This document shows, one piece after another, positions 5,576 to 6,414 of a stretch of DNA of 6,414 nt. Numbering within the stretch: position 1 is the stretch's first letter; each line of letters opens with the position of its first letter. Below the pieces are notes generated by a model. It was not told the origin of the DNA. It was given only the letters and a program-made list of their open reading frames with translations, and searched no databases. This DNA is from CAMPJU01 sp046566095 (GTDB lineage Bacteria; Pseudomonadota; Gammaproteobacteria; Xanthomonadales; Xanthomonadaceae): positions 1-6,414 of the forward strand of contig JBKHXI010000111.1 in the NCBI GenBank assembly GCA_046566095.1. The letters are read 5' to 3'. Both the position numbers and the translations under genes were made by a program.

Positions 5576-6414
5576 CTACTGGCCGTAGTCGCGCAGGTAG
5601 GCGACGCTGTACTTGAGCGTGGCGGCGCCCGCGATCAGTGCGCCGGCGTGGTTTTCGACGTCGCGGGTGGCGCGCCATTCGTCCTGGATGAAGGTGCCGG
5701 CGCGTTCGGCGGCGCGCGCCCGGATCATGTCGATCGCGGCGATCGCATTGGAGTAGTCCTGGCGCCCGATCGCCCCTTCGGCGCTGTCGAGGTAGGCGTC
5801 GAAGGCGCCCTGCTCGCTGAGCGGCAGCCGGTCGATGCGGTTGCGCAGCCAGCCGATCTTCTGCGACACGACCTGGCCGGTTTCGCGCAGGTCGGTCAGC
5901 ACCAGGAACTCGGAGAAGCCTTCGGTGGTGCCGCGGGCGCGCACGCTGCCGGGGGCGACCTCGTCGGTGATGTCGCGGAACTTGCCGCCCAGCGGCGCCT
6001 TGAACAGCCGGTAGGCGCTGCCGGTCTCGTAGACCAGGGCGTGGGTATGGACCTCGACCCGCACGCTGCGGTGGAACGCCAGACCGCCGTCCGACGGCGG
6101 TTCGATCGTGACCAGCAGGGGCAGCGAGGCGTCCACCGTGGTCAGGTTCGGATCCGGCAGCCGCGCCAGCAGGTTCGCGTCGCTCAGGTTCACCAGTTGC
6201 GCGCTCACCCCGAGCGCGGCCGGGGTCAGGCCGGCGGCGTCGTCGAAGGTCAGGGTCAGGTCGGCCAGCGGCTCGCCGAGCGGCGAGGAAACCTCGATCG
6301 TGGCGATGTTGCCGGAAGCCTGCACCTTCACCGGCAGCGACTGGGCGCGGGCGGTCGCCGCCAGGCCCAGCCACAGCAGGGCCATGGCGCACAGGGCGGC
6401 GATGGTCGCCAGGT
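5576..6414 (-). CDS. Secreted/periplasmic protein of unknown function (5' end beyond window)
   Basis: I do not recognise this family. An ATG lies at 6385, but the frame stays open to the right edge and encodes LATIAALCA directly before MALLWLGLAATARA. Together these form one hydrophobic core followed by an ARA|QS signal peptidase I site, so the true start and the basic n-region are probably outside the window. The Cys in the core is preceded by AAL, which is not a lipobox. Numbered from the internal ATG, residues 15 to about 125 look beta-rich. A stretch at 136-165 (FRDITDEV, TTEGFSEFLVLTDLR) resembles the closing strands of immunoglobulin-like secreted domains. Residues about 170-269 are mostly helical (AFDAYLDSAEGAIGRQDYS, IRARAAERAGTFIQDEWRA) and could form a short helical hairpin domain. 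No catalytic motif is seen. It is separated from the signalling operon by 85 nt and two inverted repeats, so it may be a separate unit or an upstream operon member. Confidence 0.85.
   Translation of the reverse strand, partial: LATIAALCAMALLWLGLAATARAQSLPVKVQASGNIATIEVSSPLGEPLADLTLTFDDAAGLTPAALGVSAQLVNLSDANLLARLPDPNLTTVDASLPLLVTIEPPSDGGLAFHRSVRVEVHTHALVYETGSAYRLFKAPLGGKFRDITDEVAPGSVRARGTTEGFSEFLVLTDLRETGQVVSQKIGWLRNRIDRLPLSEQGAFDAYLDSAEGAIGRQDYSNAIAAIDMIRARAAERAGTFIQDEWRATRDVENHAGALIAGAATLKYSVAYLRDYGQ

Noticed and set aside
5475..6392. Second minus-strand open frame over the secreted-protein gene
   Set aside because: Arg-rich and without domains. The frame ending at 5576 has a signal peptide and balanced composition.
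6383..6414. Lipoprotein signal in the secreted protein
   Set aside because: The only Cys in the signal region is preceded by AAL, not by Gly/Ala/Ser as a lipobox requires, and it sits in the hydrophobic core. A signal peptidase I site (ARA|QS) is better.

Overview
The window is very GC-rich, with G or C at most third codon positions and Arg strongly preferred over Lys. All five genes I can support lie on the minus strand and read from right to left. The composition, the gene families and the style of the proteins suggest a high-GC gammaproteobacterium of the Xanthomonadaceae/Lysobacteraceae type (Lysobacter, Luteimonas and relatives). This is an inference from the look of the sequence, not from a database match.

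Layout in transcription order: (1) 6414-5576, a secreted or periplasmic protein of unknown function whose start lies beyond the right edge. (2) 5575-5491, a short intergenic gap with two strong GC inverted repeats, probably a terminator-like and/or control region. (3) 5490-4594, a cytoplasmic FHA-GAF protein. (4) 4594-1241, a large Hanks-type Ser/Thr protein kinase with one membrane segment, a TolB-N-like segment and a long TPR array. (5) 1232-504 (or from GTG at 1244), a small soluble HisKA_3-type histidine kinase. (6) 428-1, the receiver part of a NarL/FixJ-type response regulator, cut by the left edge.

Genes 3, 4 and 5 are locked together: the FHA-GAF stop and the Ser/Thr kinase start share one base (TGATG), and the Ser/Thr kinase stop overlaps or nearly touches the histidine kinase start (GTGA). 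The response regulator follows after 75 nt. The whole looks like one signalling operon that combines a eukaryotic-like phospho-Ser/Thr branch (kinase plus phosphothreonine-reading FHA protein) with a two-component branch. The histidine kinase has no sensor domain of its own, so its input probably comes from the co-encoded proteins. My working model, which is inference, is that the TPR/TolB-like region outside the membrane senses a signal, the kinase phosphorylates itself and partners, the FHA-GAF protein docks on phosphothreonine and may add a small-ligand input through GAF, and the histidine kinase and regulator carry the output to transcription.

No tRNA, rRNA, CRISPR array, insertion sequence or phage feature was seen. 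The only stretches without a gene are 429-503 and 5491-5575, both under 100 nt.
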